Source: Homarus americanus (taxonomy: Eukaryota > Arthropoda > Malacostraca > Decapoda > Nephropidae). Taken from it: a stretch of DNA of 64,000 nucleotides. A model generated the notes under the pieces. That model made no database searches. It had not been told where the DNA came from and was given only the letters and a program-made list of their open reading frames with translations. Location of the stretch: positions 1 through 64,000 of the forward strand of contig NW_024748921.1 of NCBI RefSeq assembly GCF_018991925.1, read 5' to 3'. Made by a program: the position numbers and the translations under genes. Position 1 is the first letter of the stretch, and every line of letters begins with the position of its first letter. This document shows positions 44,225 to 54,879 of the stretch, one piece after another.

Positions 44225-44512
44225 CTTATATGTATGACAGAGTTGGGTATCGGCAAGGGAGGGCCGAGACAGGTTGGTGGTGGAAGCTTCTCACACAATG
44301 GCCCTGTATATGAATTAATACAGTGGCACTGGTTGGCACCGATACATACACCGCCGTTCTGGCACCCTCCAACACACAAGGGGCGGCACTCAGGGTGGTG
44401 GTTAAGGCTGTTCGGGAAGGTCCACTGGCCGTAGTTACATACAAACTTAATCCGAGTCTCACCCGAGCTCAGAGCGAAGCCAGCAGTACACTCAGCCAAC
44501 CCAACTGTGGAG
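44225..44512 (-). CDS. Exon: CCP 8 second half, EGF 5, CCP 9 first half
   Basis: 288 nt, phase 2-2, acceptor ccactcacag and donor GTAAGT. CCP part AECTAGFALSSG...VCNYGQW; EGF C-VGGC-QNGGVC-IGANQCHC-INSYTGPLC; then CLGPPLPIPNSVIHI. Confidence 0.93.
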
Positions 44513-44544
44513 CTGTGAGTGGCAGACCAATGACATTATGGAGA

Positions 44545-44715
44545 AGTCAGACAAAATGGATAATTCTGGACAAAATGGATGTTGGTCAAAAATGGATAAG
44601 TTGGACAAAATGGATAAGATCGGTCAAAATAGAACAATCTGAAAAGAATGGATAAGTTAGGACAAATATGTATAAATCAGGACAAAATGGATAAGTCGGG
44701 ATAAAATGGACAATG
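44545..44715. repeat. Short repeat (acaaaatggataagttgg)
   Basis: About nine imperfect units of 16-20 bp in the intron. Confidence 0.75.
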
Positions 44716-44749
44716 ATTTACAGCACTACAATCAACACTACTCACTCAC

Positions 44750-45049
44750 CTATAATTTAAATGTGCGTTCGTGATGGTTGGAGGCGGCGACACACAATCG
44801 TTCCCTCTTGCCTGCCTACACAGTGGACCATCGTAAGACGCAGGACACGCACAGGTGTTGGGTGCCACGCAAGTACCTCCGTTCTGGCACTCCTCTTGAC
44901 ATACGGGGTGGCACTCTAGCTTGTTATCGTTGAGGTTGAGGCCAGCAGTATCAGGCACCCATTGGCCATTGACACAGGTAATGTTGAGGGTAGCACAGTC
45001 CTTCCCCAGCAGGTAGCCTTGGAGACACACAGCTTGGGTGGTAATGGGG
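44750..45049 (-). CDS. Exon: CCP 7 second half, EGF 4, CCP 8 first half
   Basis: 300 nt, phase 2-2, acceptor cctcccccag and donor GTGAGT. CCP part AVCLQGYLLG...ITCVNGQW; EGF C-QEEC-QNGGTC-VAPNTCAC-PASYDGPLC; then CVSPPPTITNAHLNY. Confidence 0.93.
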
Positions 45050-45054
45050 CTGGG

Positions 45055-45270
45055 GGAGGTCGACAGGTGAGAGGAAGGGGGGAGGTCGACAGGTGTGAGG
45101 GTGGGGTAGGTCGACAGGTGTGATGGTTGGGGGAGGTCGACAGGCGTGAAGGAGATCAGACAGGTGAGAGGAAGGGGGGAGGTCGACAGGTGTGAGGGTG
45201 GGGGAGGTCGACAGGTGTGATGGTTGGGGGAGGTCGACAGGCGTGAAGGAGATCGATAGGTGTGAGGAGA
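45055..45270. repeat. Minisatellite (ggggaggtcgacaggtgtgag)
   Basis: Units of about 25-32 bp, with a larger duplicated block (45060-45150 resembles 45160-45250). Confidence 0.85.
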
Positions 45271-45349
45271 GGGGGAGCAGGGTTAAAGTTATTAGTGTGA
45301 AATAGATCTAGAGGTCAAGTATATTAAAACAAATAAAGATTTGTACATG

Positions 45350-45352
<3 letters not shown>

Positions 45353-45391
<39 letters not shown>

Positions 45392-45455
45392 GTATGTATG
45401 TATGTATGTATGTATGTATGTATGTATGTATGTATGCCTCTCTCTCTCTCTAAAG
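45353..45455. repeat. (CT)n and (GTAT)n next to an exon donor
   Basis: (CT)n at 45353-45387, (GTAT)n at 45388-45436 and a second CT run at 45437-45450. Confidence 0.95.
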
Positions 45456-45467
45456 GTCACCACTCAC

Positions 45468-45758
45468 TCGTATCTCATGACGGCGTTCCCGACATAAGGC
45501 GCTGGATCGAAACACCTGACCACTTGACAGGTATCCCCGGCAAACTCCTCCGGGCATCGACACACCCCTGGCACTACACACCTGCCTCCGTGGACACAGG
45601 GCGGGGAACAGAGAGCCTCACACACCTGTTCCTTGGCGCTAGCGGCGGCATCAAGGCCAGGTAAGAGCCACGAACCTGCCACACAGGTGAAGTTGAGAGA
45701 GGTCATCCCATTCTTGAAGGTGTAGCCGTCGCGACACTCAGCTCTGGCATGGTTCTTC
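45468..45758 (-). CDS. Exon: CCP 6 second half, EGF 3, CCP 7 first half
   Basis: 291 nt, phase 2-2, acceptor acccccaccag and donor GTGAGT. CCP part AECRDGYTFKNG...FTCVAGSW; EGF C-SPPC-VHGGRC-VVPGVCRC-PEEFAGDTC; then CFDPAPYVGNAVMRY. Same length as the next exon upstream. Confidence 0.93.
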
Positions 45759-45794
45759 CTGGTGGGGGTGAGAGGGTCAGTGTGAGATAGATTT

Positions 45795-46070
45795 AAGAGA
45801 GAGAGAGAGAGAGAGAGGGGGGGGAAGAAAGTGAGAGAGTGACTAGGATAGATAGATGTAGATAGAGACAGGGTAGAGTAGAAAGAGAGAGAGAAGTTAA
45901 GAAAGTGAAAATGAGAGAGAGAAATCGAAAGAAAGTAATTGACAGAGAGAGAGAGAGAGAGGAAAGATAAAGAGAGAAATGTGAAAACAGAGAGTCGTCG
46001 ATAGAAAGAGAAAGCAAAGAGAAACAATGAGACAAAAAAAAGAGACTGTGGTGCTAGTATTCAAAGTCTC
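45795..46070. repeat. GAGA-rich low-complexity tract
   Basis: gagagaga and gagaaagt runs with interruptions. The Ser/Leu/Phe-rich minus frame is an artefact. Confidence 0.8.
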
Positions 46071-46254
46071 TCTCTCTGGGTCCATCCAACAATAAAGTCA
46101 GTCTGAGGATATATATTTTAACCTGTCTATATTTACAGGTGTGTCGGTAAATATCGCGGCAGTAATGTTGAAAGCCGAGTCCTAGCAACACAGAGAGGGC
46201 AGTCCGATAAAGTGCCCGATATACGACCCTCACACATGGGCTGGAATGGTTAGT

Positions 46255-46295
46255 GAGTGGGTGGGTGGGTGGGTGGGTGGGTTGGTGGGTGGATG
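46255..46295. repeat. (GGGT)n microsatellite
   Basis: About nine gggt units. Confidence 0.9.
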
Positions 46296-46425
46296 GCGAA
46301 CATTGAAAGCAGTAGAGAGAGTTATTGTATTGTATTGATTGTTGAAGACACTGTATGTAGTACTTTACGTTAGGAACAACATTCGTAATTCGATGTCCAT
46401 GTGTAGTAGGTCTATGTCCACATTC

Positions 46426-46572
46426 CCTAAGCCAAGGATCACATACTCCCAGTCAAGGATCACATACTACAAGTCAAGGATCACATACTCCAAGTCAAGG
46501 ATCACATACTCCAAGTCAAGGATCACATACTCCAAGTCAAGGATCACATACTCCAAGTCAAGGGTCACATTA
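46426..46572. repeat. 21-bp minisatellite (tcaaggatcacatactccaag), 7 copies
   Basis: Near-identical units ending at the exon donor at 46572-46573. The last copy merges into the splice site. Confidence 0.9.
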
Positions 46573-46573
46573 C

Positions 46574-46864
46574 CTGATCACGAGGGCAGCGTTATACACT
46601 CTGGGCGGCGCCACACACTCCATCACCTCACACCTGGGGCCGGAGAACCCCTCGGGGCACCAACACCTGCCATCAGAGCGACATGCCCCTCCGTGTTGAC
46701 AAGGCTGACCACAGAAGCCCTTGGGGAGACAAATAGCCTCTCCTCCCATCTCCTGAAGGGGCAGGACCCAGGAACCAGCCTCACATGTCACAATCGCCGA
46801 ATTCGAACCGGAGGGGAAGACTCGACCAGGTTTACACTTTGCCAGAGCCTCCATGCCACTGGGG
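46574..46864 (-). CDS. Exon: CCP 5 second half, EGF 2, CCP 6 first half
   Basis: 291 nt, phase 2-2, acceptor ccttcacag and donor GTAATG. A second in-frame acceptor 6 nt downstream (exon edge 46858) would drop two residues. CCP part AKCKPGRVFPSG...VTCEAGSW; EGF C-GQPC-QHGGAC-RSDGRCWC-PEGFSGPRC; then CVAPPRVYNAALVI. Confidence 0.92.
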
Positions 46865-47101
46865 CTGTGAAGGTCATGCAATGGGTAAGACGTGAGTTAC
46901 TGTATGAGTATATTTGTGTATTATTATTTATTGTGTATTTGTGTATTGGTTTGGTTAAGTGATGGGGACATTGGAATATGACTTCACTTAATTTAACCTA
47001 ACCTATTCTAACCAATCATTATCTAACCCAACCTATCCTAACTCAATTAAACCGAACCCAATCTATAACGTAACCTCACCAAACCACAAAAATACACTCA
47101 C

Positions 47102-48361
47102 TGGGCCACCACACTGCCATTGTTGACAACTGGTAGAGGATCACCGCACGGAACAGGAGACAAGGTGGTGTAGGTCTTCATCCTCATAGTGGCTGACCTA
47201 GAGGTACCGCCGGCAGTTGCTGTGCTTGAACCTTCTGTTGTTGTAAGTGAACCTTCTGCTGCTATCCTTGAGACTGCCATTGCTGTATTAAAACCTCCTG
47301 TTGTTGTACTCGAAACTTCCGTTGCTGTACTTGGACCTTCTGTTGCTGCAGTAGTCCCTTCTCTTAATATACCTGAAGCTCCCATTGCCGTAGAAGAAAC
47401 TTCTGTTGTTGTACTAGAACCTCCTGTTACTATACTTGAAACTTCTGTTGCTGTACTAGAACCTCCTGTTACTGTTTTAGAACCTCCCGTTGCTGTAACA
47501 GTTTCAAGCTGCGTGGTTCTTTCTGTGGGACCTCCTGTGTGGGAGCCGCCATCATTCACTATAGAGCTTTCTGTGAACTGGGGACGTTCCGTTGGGGTAG
47601 AGTCCTCAGGCAAGATTTCCGCAAAGCCTCCCTTGAGTTGGGGACGTTCTGTTGATGTAGAGTCCCCAACAGACTTGGTGGTGAGATTACCTGTGAGTTG
47701 GGGACGTTCTGTTGATGTAGAGTCCCCAACAGACTTGGTGGTGAGATTTCCTGTGAGTTGAGGACGTTCTGTTGATGTAGAGTCCCCAACAGACTTGGTG
47801 GTGAGATTTCCTGTGAGTTGAGGACGTTCTGTTGATGTAGAGTCCCCAACAGACTTGGTGGTGAGATTTCCTGTGAGTTGGGGACGTTCTGTTGATGTAG
47901 AGTCCCCAACAGACTTGGTGGTGAGGGTATTGCCTGTCTGTGTGTTGAATAAAGTCACAGAAGAAGTTTGGTTTTCTGTGGGGTTTTCCGTTGCTGTTGG
48001 AAGAACTGTCTGCGAAATATCTACCACAGGAGGGCCCTCGATCGTTGTGGACAATTCCATCACCGGGAGAGGTGTTGTGATTGAAGGAGATTGGGTTTCT
48101 GTGGTCAACTCCATCACCGTAACAGGACTTGTCGTCAAAGGTCCCTCTTTTTCACACCTGTCGCCTATGAATCTTCCTGGGCACTTACAAATGTCAGGAG
48201 CGATGCAGTAGCCGCCATTGAGACATTTGTAAGGGCAGTAAGGCAAGCAGCCCCGACGCTCCGACAGAGGGAGGACCCATACTTTGTTCTCACATTCGAA
48301 ACCAACCCTTTTCTGTCCTGACGGGAACCTGTAGCCAAGCAAACACCTGGCCGTCACACCT
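47102..48361 (-). CDS. Exon: CCP 4 second half, EGF 1, mucin-like region, CCP 5 first half
   Basis: 1,260 nt, phase 2-2, acceptor tttacctttcag and donor GTGAGT. CCP part ARCLLGYRFPSG...FECENKVW, then EGF C-PYKC-LNGGYC-IAPDICKC-PGRFIGDRC. About 310 residues of Thr/Ser-rich sequence follow. They include five near-identical 20-residue repeats (STSTERPQL with SVGD and LTTK) and one decayed copy, then Gly-Ser-Thr-Glu-Val phrases (GGSSTTTEVS). The exon ends with CGDPLPVVNNGSVVA. Dense Thr/Ser with Pro suggests O-glycosylation as in mucins (inference). Several Asn-x-Ser/Thr sites occur in the repeats (NLT). Confidence 0.93.
47574..47931. repeat. Coding 60-bp tandem repeat, 5 copies plus 1 decayed
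   Basis: Units begin at about 47641, 47701, 47761, 47821 and 47881 with only a few substitutions. A diverged unit precedes them at 47574-47633. The 60-bp length preserves the frame. Confidence 0.95.
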
Positions 48362-48364
48362 CTG

Positions 48365-49040
48365 AAAGGTAAATATACAGGTATGAGTACACATATGATC
48401 AAGTAAATGAGCACCTTTAACAGGTCTGAAACCTCAACAAGGAGAATCAATAAATCCTTGTGTACCTGTAAGTAATTAACAATATAATTATGTATCTTAT
48501 TCTACCGATAAAGTGAATAGGTGCACAAGGACTTTCTGATCACACTGTGCTTATATCAAGACAGTAAAGTCATAACATATTAAACTCGACTCTCACCACT
48601 ACACCCAAACTCTAACGGCACAGCAACGCAGCCAGTTCGGTTTTATCCAAGGTGCGTTTATCGATAGTCAAATCAGAGCACTACCACACACATTCTTCTT
48701 AAAACACAAAAACAAAAAACTCTTAGATATACCCTCATGCTCCCATGCTACAAATACTCTTGAGATTTTGTTTTTAAGATCAGAGATTCAAAAACTCTTC
48801 CTTCCCAACTAGCTCCACCGTGTACCGTCACCTGTTACTAAACAACTCTACTACTAACCTCGTACTTCTCTTTTCTTTTTTGTTTGACGAGGCCAAACTG
48901 GGTGCTGGACTCGGGCTGAGGCTGCGTGGGCCTCGTTGCGTTCGTCGTGTTGTTTGGGACTCAGCTATCACAAGCCTATAACAATCAGGTATGTTGTGTG
49001 AAGCCAAGGTAACTGTCTCTCTACCCCAGCTAATTATTGC
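48365..49040. other. Intron sequence, no gene recognised
   Basis: No exon or element that I can support. The short minus frame near 48828-49043 has no domain. Confidence 0.5.
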
Positions 49041-49088
49041 CATCCACCTGTTGTCCTTCCATTAAACTCCTTTCACCCCTGTCGCTTG

Positions 49089-49212
49089 GTATGTATGTAT
49101 GTACTGTATGTATGTATGTACTGTATGTATGTATGTACAGTATGTATGTATGTACTGTATGTATGTATGTACTGTATGTATGTATGTACAGTATGTATGT
49201 ATGTATGTACTG
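49089..49212. repeat. 17-bp minisatellite (tatgtatgtatgtactg)
   Basis: About seven copies of gtatgtatgtact/cagtat units. Confidence 0.9.
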
Positions 49213-49236
49213 TCACTTAAAAAATTGCCTTTTCAA

Positions 49237-49371
49237 ATTTGTGTTGAGAAAATATGACACAGCGGACGAAGGATTTTGACAACCTACCGAGACAACAGGA
49301 GTCACAGTGTTCACTCTGAAATGCCATCGATCACCCCAAGTACAGATAGTTTTTTGAGCGTCTGTATGTAC
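49237..49371 (-). repeat. Dispersed 130-bp repeat, copy 2 (inverted)
   Basis: Reverse complement of the repeat at 40111-40242, with roughly ten substitutions and small indels by eye. Confidence 0.85.
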
Positions 49372-49544
49372 TTATTTTTTTATGTGTCAGTTCAAAGTTT
49401 TATCCTTAAATAAGAAACTAAATTATGATAAATATTTTAATCTCAACAAGAAAGGCAAAATATATTACACAAAAATATATAAACCAATAAATAATGATCA
49501 CTTAATTACTAAAACAAATAATGTCAAAGATGATATTGGTTAAT

Positions 49545-49845
49545 GGGTTAAGGTTAAGTTTGGTTAAGTTAAGTTAGGTTAAGGTTAGGTTAAGGTTAAG
49601 GTTAAGTTAGGTTAAGGTTAGGTTAGGTTAGGTTAAGGTTAGGTTAGGTTAAGGTTAGGTTAAGGTTAAGGTTAGGTTAAGGTTAAGGTTAAGGTTAAGT
49701 TAGGTTAAGGTTAGGTTAAGGTTAAGGTTAAGGTTAGGTTAAGGTTAAGTTAGGTTTAGGTTAAGTTAAGGTTAAGGTTAAGTTAGGTTAAGTTAGGTTA
49801 AGGTTAAGTTAGGTTAGCTTAAGGTTAAGGTTAGGTTAGGTTAGT
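49545..49845. repeat. Interstitial telomere-like TTAAGG/TTAGG array
   Basis: About 300 bp of ggttaag and ggttagg units. TTAGG is the ancestral arthropod telomere repeat; the TTAAGG variant dominates here. It lies next to exon 49866-50063. Confidence 0.9.
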
Positions 49846-49865
49846 AAGAAGAAGAACAACCTTAC

Positions 49866-50063
49866 GTCAGCTCTACTATGCCGTTGGTAAGGGAGGGCCG
49901 GGTAGCGTTCTCACAGGGTTCCATGTCAGTAGATATACACTCCGCGTCCACCCCTGGCGGCACGTCCACGAACATCCACACGCCCACCACACACGTAAAC
50001 TCTATGCTTTTGTCTATTGATGACCTGTAACCTGTAAGACAGCGGATGTACCCGAAGGTGGCG
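49866..50063 (-). CDS. Exon: CCP 3 second half and CCP 4 first half
   Basis: 198 nt, phase 2-2, acceptor ttcctcctacag and donor GTAAG. CCP part YIRCLTGYRSS...FTCVVGVW...CIS, then CENATRPSLTNGIVEL. It has no EGF between the two CCP halves, unlike the later exons. One NAT sequon. Confidence 0.9.
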
Positions 50064-50079
50064 CTGTAGGAGGAAGAGA

Positions 50080-50180
50080 TAATAGTGAGGGAGGGTGAGG
50101 GAGGGAAGGGAGAGGGAGAGTGAGGAGGGAGGGTGAGGGAGGGAGGGGAGGGAGGAGAGTGAGGGAGGGGAAATGAGGGG
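50080..50180. repeat. GAGGGAGGG low-complexity tract
   Basis: Purine-rich repeat upstream of the exon acceptor, followed by (AAAT)n at 50185-50205. Confidence 0.8.
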
Positions 50181-50394
50181 CAAGGTAAATAAATAAATAA
50201 ATAAAGAGATGAATAGAGAGACGGAATGAAAGAGGATTAAGAGGAAGAGGAGGAGGCAGCACACAGCAATAGACACAGGCAGAATTCTTGGAGTAAAAAT
50301 AAAGGGATAACTTTTGTAATATCAATACGAACACGGCGAGACTGTTGCAACTCTCCACCAACTTCTATGACCTCTTGCCTGCCTCTCACGTTAC

Positions 50395-50505
50395 GGGAGG
50401 GGGGGAAGAGGGGGGGAATGGGAATGGAGCGAGGGATGAGATGGAAGGGAGGAGGTTGGTTGTGATGGTGGAAGGGAAGCTGAGATATGGAAGGGGAGGA
50501 GGAAG

Positions 50506-50580
<75 letters not shown>
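50395..50580. repeat. G-rich stretch and (GA)n
   Basis: gggggaagaggg sequence to 50510, then about 33 GA units at 50512-50578. A short gacctctgaccctgac repeat follows at 50650-50700. Confidence 0.9.
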
Positions 50581-50799
50581 TAACAATAAACACAGGCCTT
50601 GACGGATATAGAAAACGAGAAGAGATGGTTGGAGGAGGAACACTTGTACCCTGACGACCTCTGACCTGACGACCTCTGACCCTGACGACCTCTGACCCTT
50701 ACCGATAATGGAATTGTTGAGAGATTTGACCATTACAGGGAGAGATAAATAATTTGTTTGTTTTTAACTATTTCATGGTTAAGGAATTAGTTCTTGTGT

Positions 50800-51200
50800 T
50801 AACAACCTAACCTAATATAACCGAACTGACCTGACCTATCCAAACATAACCTAACCTAATATAAACGAACTTGACCTGACCTATCCAAACATAACCTAAC
50901 CTAATATAAACGAATCCTGACCTGACCTATCCAAACATAACCTAACCTAATATAAACGAACTTGACCTGACCTATCCAAACATAACCTAACCTAATATAA
51001 CCGAACTTGATCTGCCCATCCAAACATAACCTAACCTAATATAAACGAACTTGACCTGACCTATCCAAACCTAACCTAATATAACCGAACTTGACCTGAC
51101 CTATCCAAACATAACCTAACCTAATATAACCGAACTTGACCTGACCCATGCAAACTTAAACTAACCTAACCTAACTTGACTTAACCTGACCTGACCTGAC
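50800..51200. repeat. Minisatellite of about 45-48 bp (aacctaacctaatataaacg), about 7 copies
   Basis: Each unit holds taacctaatataa, cgaacttgacctgacc and tatccaaacat. The CCTAA phrases are the complement of TTAGG. Confidence 0.9.
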
Positions 51201-51239
51201 CTCATCAAAATTTACTTAACCAATGATATTAATGCCTTT

Positions 51240-51418
51240 TAAAACTGGGGCCTATTAGGACTGGGGCCCATTATGACTGGGGCCCATTATGACTGGGGCC
51301 CATTATGACTATTGACTGGGGCCCATTATGACTGGGGCCCATTATGGGGCCCATCCTATTAGGACTGGGGCCCATTATGACTGGGGCCCATTATGACTGG
51401 GGCCCATTATGACCACTG
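51240..51418. repeat. 17-bp minisatellite (attatgactggggccc)
   Basis: About ten imperfect copies. Followed by (ACAG)n at 51434-51478. Confidence 0.9.
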
Positions 51419-51433
51419 AGCTAAGACAAGGAG

Positions 51434-51479
<46 letters not shown>

Positions 51480-52290
51480 AAGTAAACAAAAGAAGAAAAA
51501 ATAGATATAAATTAAAAGAGAAACAGAATACAAACAGATAAAGAGAGAAAATAAAGACAAAACGAAAGAATGAAAGAGAGAGAAAAAAACAAGAAAGAGA
51601 GAAAACAAGAGAAAGTGGATTGAGTTAGAAAGTAAAACCCTCGGTAGAAAGAAAGTATTGACCATCAGAGTAACTTTCTTTTCGGGTGTTCAGACAGACG
51701 ATACAACACCGTTTACAAAGGCGAACATCTAGTGAACTTTAGATTAGGTAAGGGAATGACATTGAAGAAGAAGAAGAAGGAGAAGAAGGAGGAGGAGGAA
51801 GGAGGAAGGAGGAGGGGGAAGAGGAGTAAGAGGAAGAGGAGTAAGAAAAGGAGTAAAAGGATAAGAAGGAGGAAGAGGAGTAAAAGGAGGAGAAGAGGAA
51901 GAAAGAGTACAAGAAGAAGAAAAAATTACTGTGTTTGGAGACGAGTACAGCCTCTCTCTCTCTCTCTCTCTCTCTCCATTATTACAAAAGAGAGAGACTT
52001 CATTTTAAACATACAGGCCACCACTAAATACTTAATTATTTACCTGTAAAGGGCCAATTTCGACCCATTAGTTCCACACCTGGATAGTAAAGAGCCTGTC
52101 CACCTGGCGGCTAATTGAGTTATTAATGAGTTTATATATTATTTCTAGCCTCTATTGATTCTTGACATTTTCGAGGGTTGCTACAGCTAATTATTATGCC
52201 ACAGGTTAATTAATATACAGGTGAGTGCTGATATAAGTTGGTTTGTGGTAAATGATAATTTGTTGGATTAATTTGATGCCGGTGTTTGTG
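51480..52290. other. Intron sequence with purine-rich tracts
   Basis: A-rich agagaaa phrases to 51660, GAA/GGA-rich sequence at 51765-51930 and a short (CT)n at 51953-51976. No exon. Confidence 0.5.
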
Positions 52291-52300
52291 GACTATGAGG

Positions 52301-52436
52301 ATACATACATACATACATACATACATACATACATACATACATACATACATACATACATACATACATACATACATACATACATACATACATACATACATAC
52401 ATACATACACAACATACACACACACAAGCACGCACA

Positions 52437-52530
<94 letters not shown>
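52301..52530. repeat. (ATAC)n followed by (AC)n
   Basis: About 27 ATAC units to 52408, a short transition and about 40 AC units to 52521. Confidence 0.95.
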
Positions 52531-52532
<2 letters not shown>

Positions 52533-52534
52533 CT

Positions 52535-52671
52535 ATCCTCATTCTAGATAAGCAGCTTAAGTATTAAGCCTCCAAAAATATAAAAAAAACCTAAAAATAC
52601 ACCGAAGCAAACTTTATCAATTTCACATTCACGAACTAAGAGAAGAAGAAGAAGAAACGACATCAAGCAGT

Positions 52672-52706
<35 letters not shown>

Positions 52707-53035
52707 AACTTCCTGCACTGAACGACCTCCTCCTAGAGCGATTCACTGATCAGGGAGGCGACGGTGCAATATCGGAGGACAATACCGAGTAGGATGAATT
52801 ATGCATACTTGACGTCGTGAGGGAGCCGAGAGAAGAAAACGAGTAAAAACACCTTTCTATAATCCTAGTCGCCGCCGTGTCAAAGATTGCTGTGTTTGGG
52901 GCCGCCTCCTGTTGATGCTGTTGCTGCCGCTGTTTCATCTTCTTCAATACAGATGCAAGGAGGCTAAGAATAGTCTTTTATCTCCGTGGTGCACTAGGAT
53001 GGGCAGCTTTGGTTTATGGAGGTTGGTGAGAGGGA
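52535..53035. other. Intron sequence, nothing recognised
   Basis: Contains (CT)n at 52677-52702. The stretch 52720-52960 is GC-richer, but no exon consistent with the chain was found. Confidence 0.4.
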
Positions 53036-53300
53036 AGAGGGAGGAAGGGAGGTGGGAAGAAGGAAGGAAAGAGGGTGAGAAGGAGGAGGGGGGAGGAAGG
53101 AAAGAAGGTGGGAAGGAGGAGGGGGGGAGGAAGGAAAGAGGAGAAGGAGGAGGGGGGAGGAAGGAAAGAAGGTGGGAAGGAGGAGGGGGGGAGGAAGGAA
53201 AGAAGAAGGAGGGAGGGTAGAGGAAGGAAAGAAGGTGGGGAAAAGAGGAGGGGGGGAGGAAGGAAAGAAGGTGAGAATGGGGATTGGAAAGGAGGAGAGT
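53036..53300. repeat. Purine-rich minisatellite (ggaaggaaagaaggtgggaa)
   Basis: Imperfect units of about 20-45 bp with gaggaggggggaggaaggaaag. The Lys/Glu/Gly/Arg frames are artefacts. Confidence 0.9.
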
Positions 53301-53405
53301 GGGAAGATGGGAAAGAAAAAGGATACTTGTGTATTTCTCAGCCAGAGAGACTATTTCGAGGAGGTAGGAAGGGGATTGGATGAATTTAAGTGTCCTCTGT
53401 CTCTA

Positions 53406-53436
<31 letters not shown>

Positions 53437-53563
53437 TATTTATCTACACTATCTCTCTCTCTCTCACACACACAAACATCAATCCTACAACCATTCTCTC
53501 CCACACACCCCCCCACATCACCTTTACTCACCCCCCACGCCCTCCCCTCCCCCCTTGACCTAC

Positions 53564-53657
53564 TTGATGGAATTGGTGACCCCGTGTGCGATTTCTGGAG
53601 GCGGGTCGGTACACAAAGGCGAATCGCTTGTCTCTGGATACCGAAGCTGTACCGGCT
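53564..53657 (-). CDS. Exon: CCP 3 first half
   Basis: 94 nt, phase 1-2, acceptor acttttcacag and donor GTAGGT. It encodes CTDPPPEIAHGVTNSI after a 14-residue lead-in (PVQLRYPETSDSPL). Splices in frame to 49866-50063. Confidence 0.85.
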
Positions 53658-53699
53658 CTGTGAAAAGTATACAATAACGGGAGGTGGAAATATACTTTT

Positions 53700-54165
53700 A
53701 AAATTTTTATCTTCATTCAAAAAGTAATAATAGTTTTTTGATGAAGAAAATATTTAATGGAGTAAAATTATTTAATGTATTGATATAATCTGTCATAGTT
53801 ATTTAATGACCTATAATTGTGGGTTTTGTTTTGGTGAATTATTATAATACTGAAAAGTTTATATATATACTTTGGAGTGTGGATTATATTTTGTCATTAG
53901 TAACCTTGGAGAAATATTAGTCTAAAAGTAATTATTGTAATATTAGGATTTTATTTGTTTTAATATTTAATTAATACTACAATCAATGTCATATTTCCTC
54001 TTATTATTATTATTATTAATGTTATTACAGTATAAGTGTACGTGTGAAGGATGTAGTGTAAGTGTGATGGTATAGTGTGAGGGTATAGTGTAAGTGTGAG
54101 AGACAGGTATGTAGTGTTAAGGGTGAATTAATGACTTAATAATAATAAAAAAAAACATACAGGTA
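53700..54165. other. Intron sequence, AT-rich
   Basis: No exon. gtgtaagtgtgagggtatag-like short repeats at 54040-54110. Confidence 0.5.
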
Positions 54166-54173
54166 TAACTCAC

Positions 54174-54295
54174 CTTCCTTAATTAAACACTGAGGGTCAC
54201 CTGTAAACACCCAGCGTCCATCAACACACAAGACCTCAGGTGCACCGTGCATCAGCTTGTACTTCGGGAGACAGTTCAGTTTCCCTACCGTCCCA
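54174..54295 (-). CDS. Exon: CCP 2 second half
   Basis: 122 nt, phase 2-1, acceptor ctcgtttag and donor GTGAGT. It encodes GTVGKLNCLPKYKLMHG, then LCVDGRWVFTG and QCLI, the cysteines and Trp of a CCP C-terminal half. Confidence 0.9.
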
Positions 54296-54359
54296 CTAAA
54301 CGAGGGTGAGATTAGCTTGATTAGTGATTAGAAAGAGGTGATTGGGTTGAAGTTGGGTT

Positions 54360-54860
54360 GTTATCGGTAGTTACATCATTATACTCGAGGGGTTAAATCA
54401 TCATATTCAAGAATTTAAATCATCGTACTACAAGGGGTTAAATCATTATATTTAAGGGGTTAAATCATTATATTTAAGGGGTTAAATCATCGTACTCAAG
54501 GGGTTAAATCATCGTACTCCGGGGTGTTAAGTCATCATTATACTCGAGGGGTTAAATCATCATATTCAAGAATTTAAATCATCATACTACAAGGAGTTAA
54601 ATCATTATACTTAAGGGGTTAAATCATTATACTTAAGGGGTTAAATCATCATACTCAAGGGTTAAATCATCGTACTCAAGGGTTAAATCATCGTACTCAA
54701 GGGGTGAAATCATCATACTCAAGGGGTTAAATCATCATACTCAAGGGGTTAAATCATCATATTCAAAGGGTAAAATCATCGAACTCAAGGGGTTAAATCA
54801 TCATATTCACGGGGTTAAATCATCATATTCAAAGGGTAAAATCATCGAACTCAAGGGATT
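54360..54860. repeat. 22-bp minisatellite (ggggttaaatcatcatactcaa), about 22 copies
   Basis: Regular 22-bp spacing with substitutions (attatattta, atcgtactc). Same family as 42120-42290. Confidence 0.92.
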
Positions 54861-54879
54861 AAATTATACTCTCCAATCA

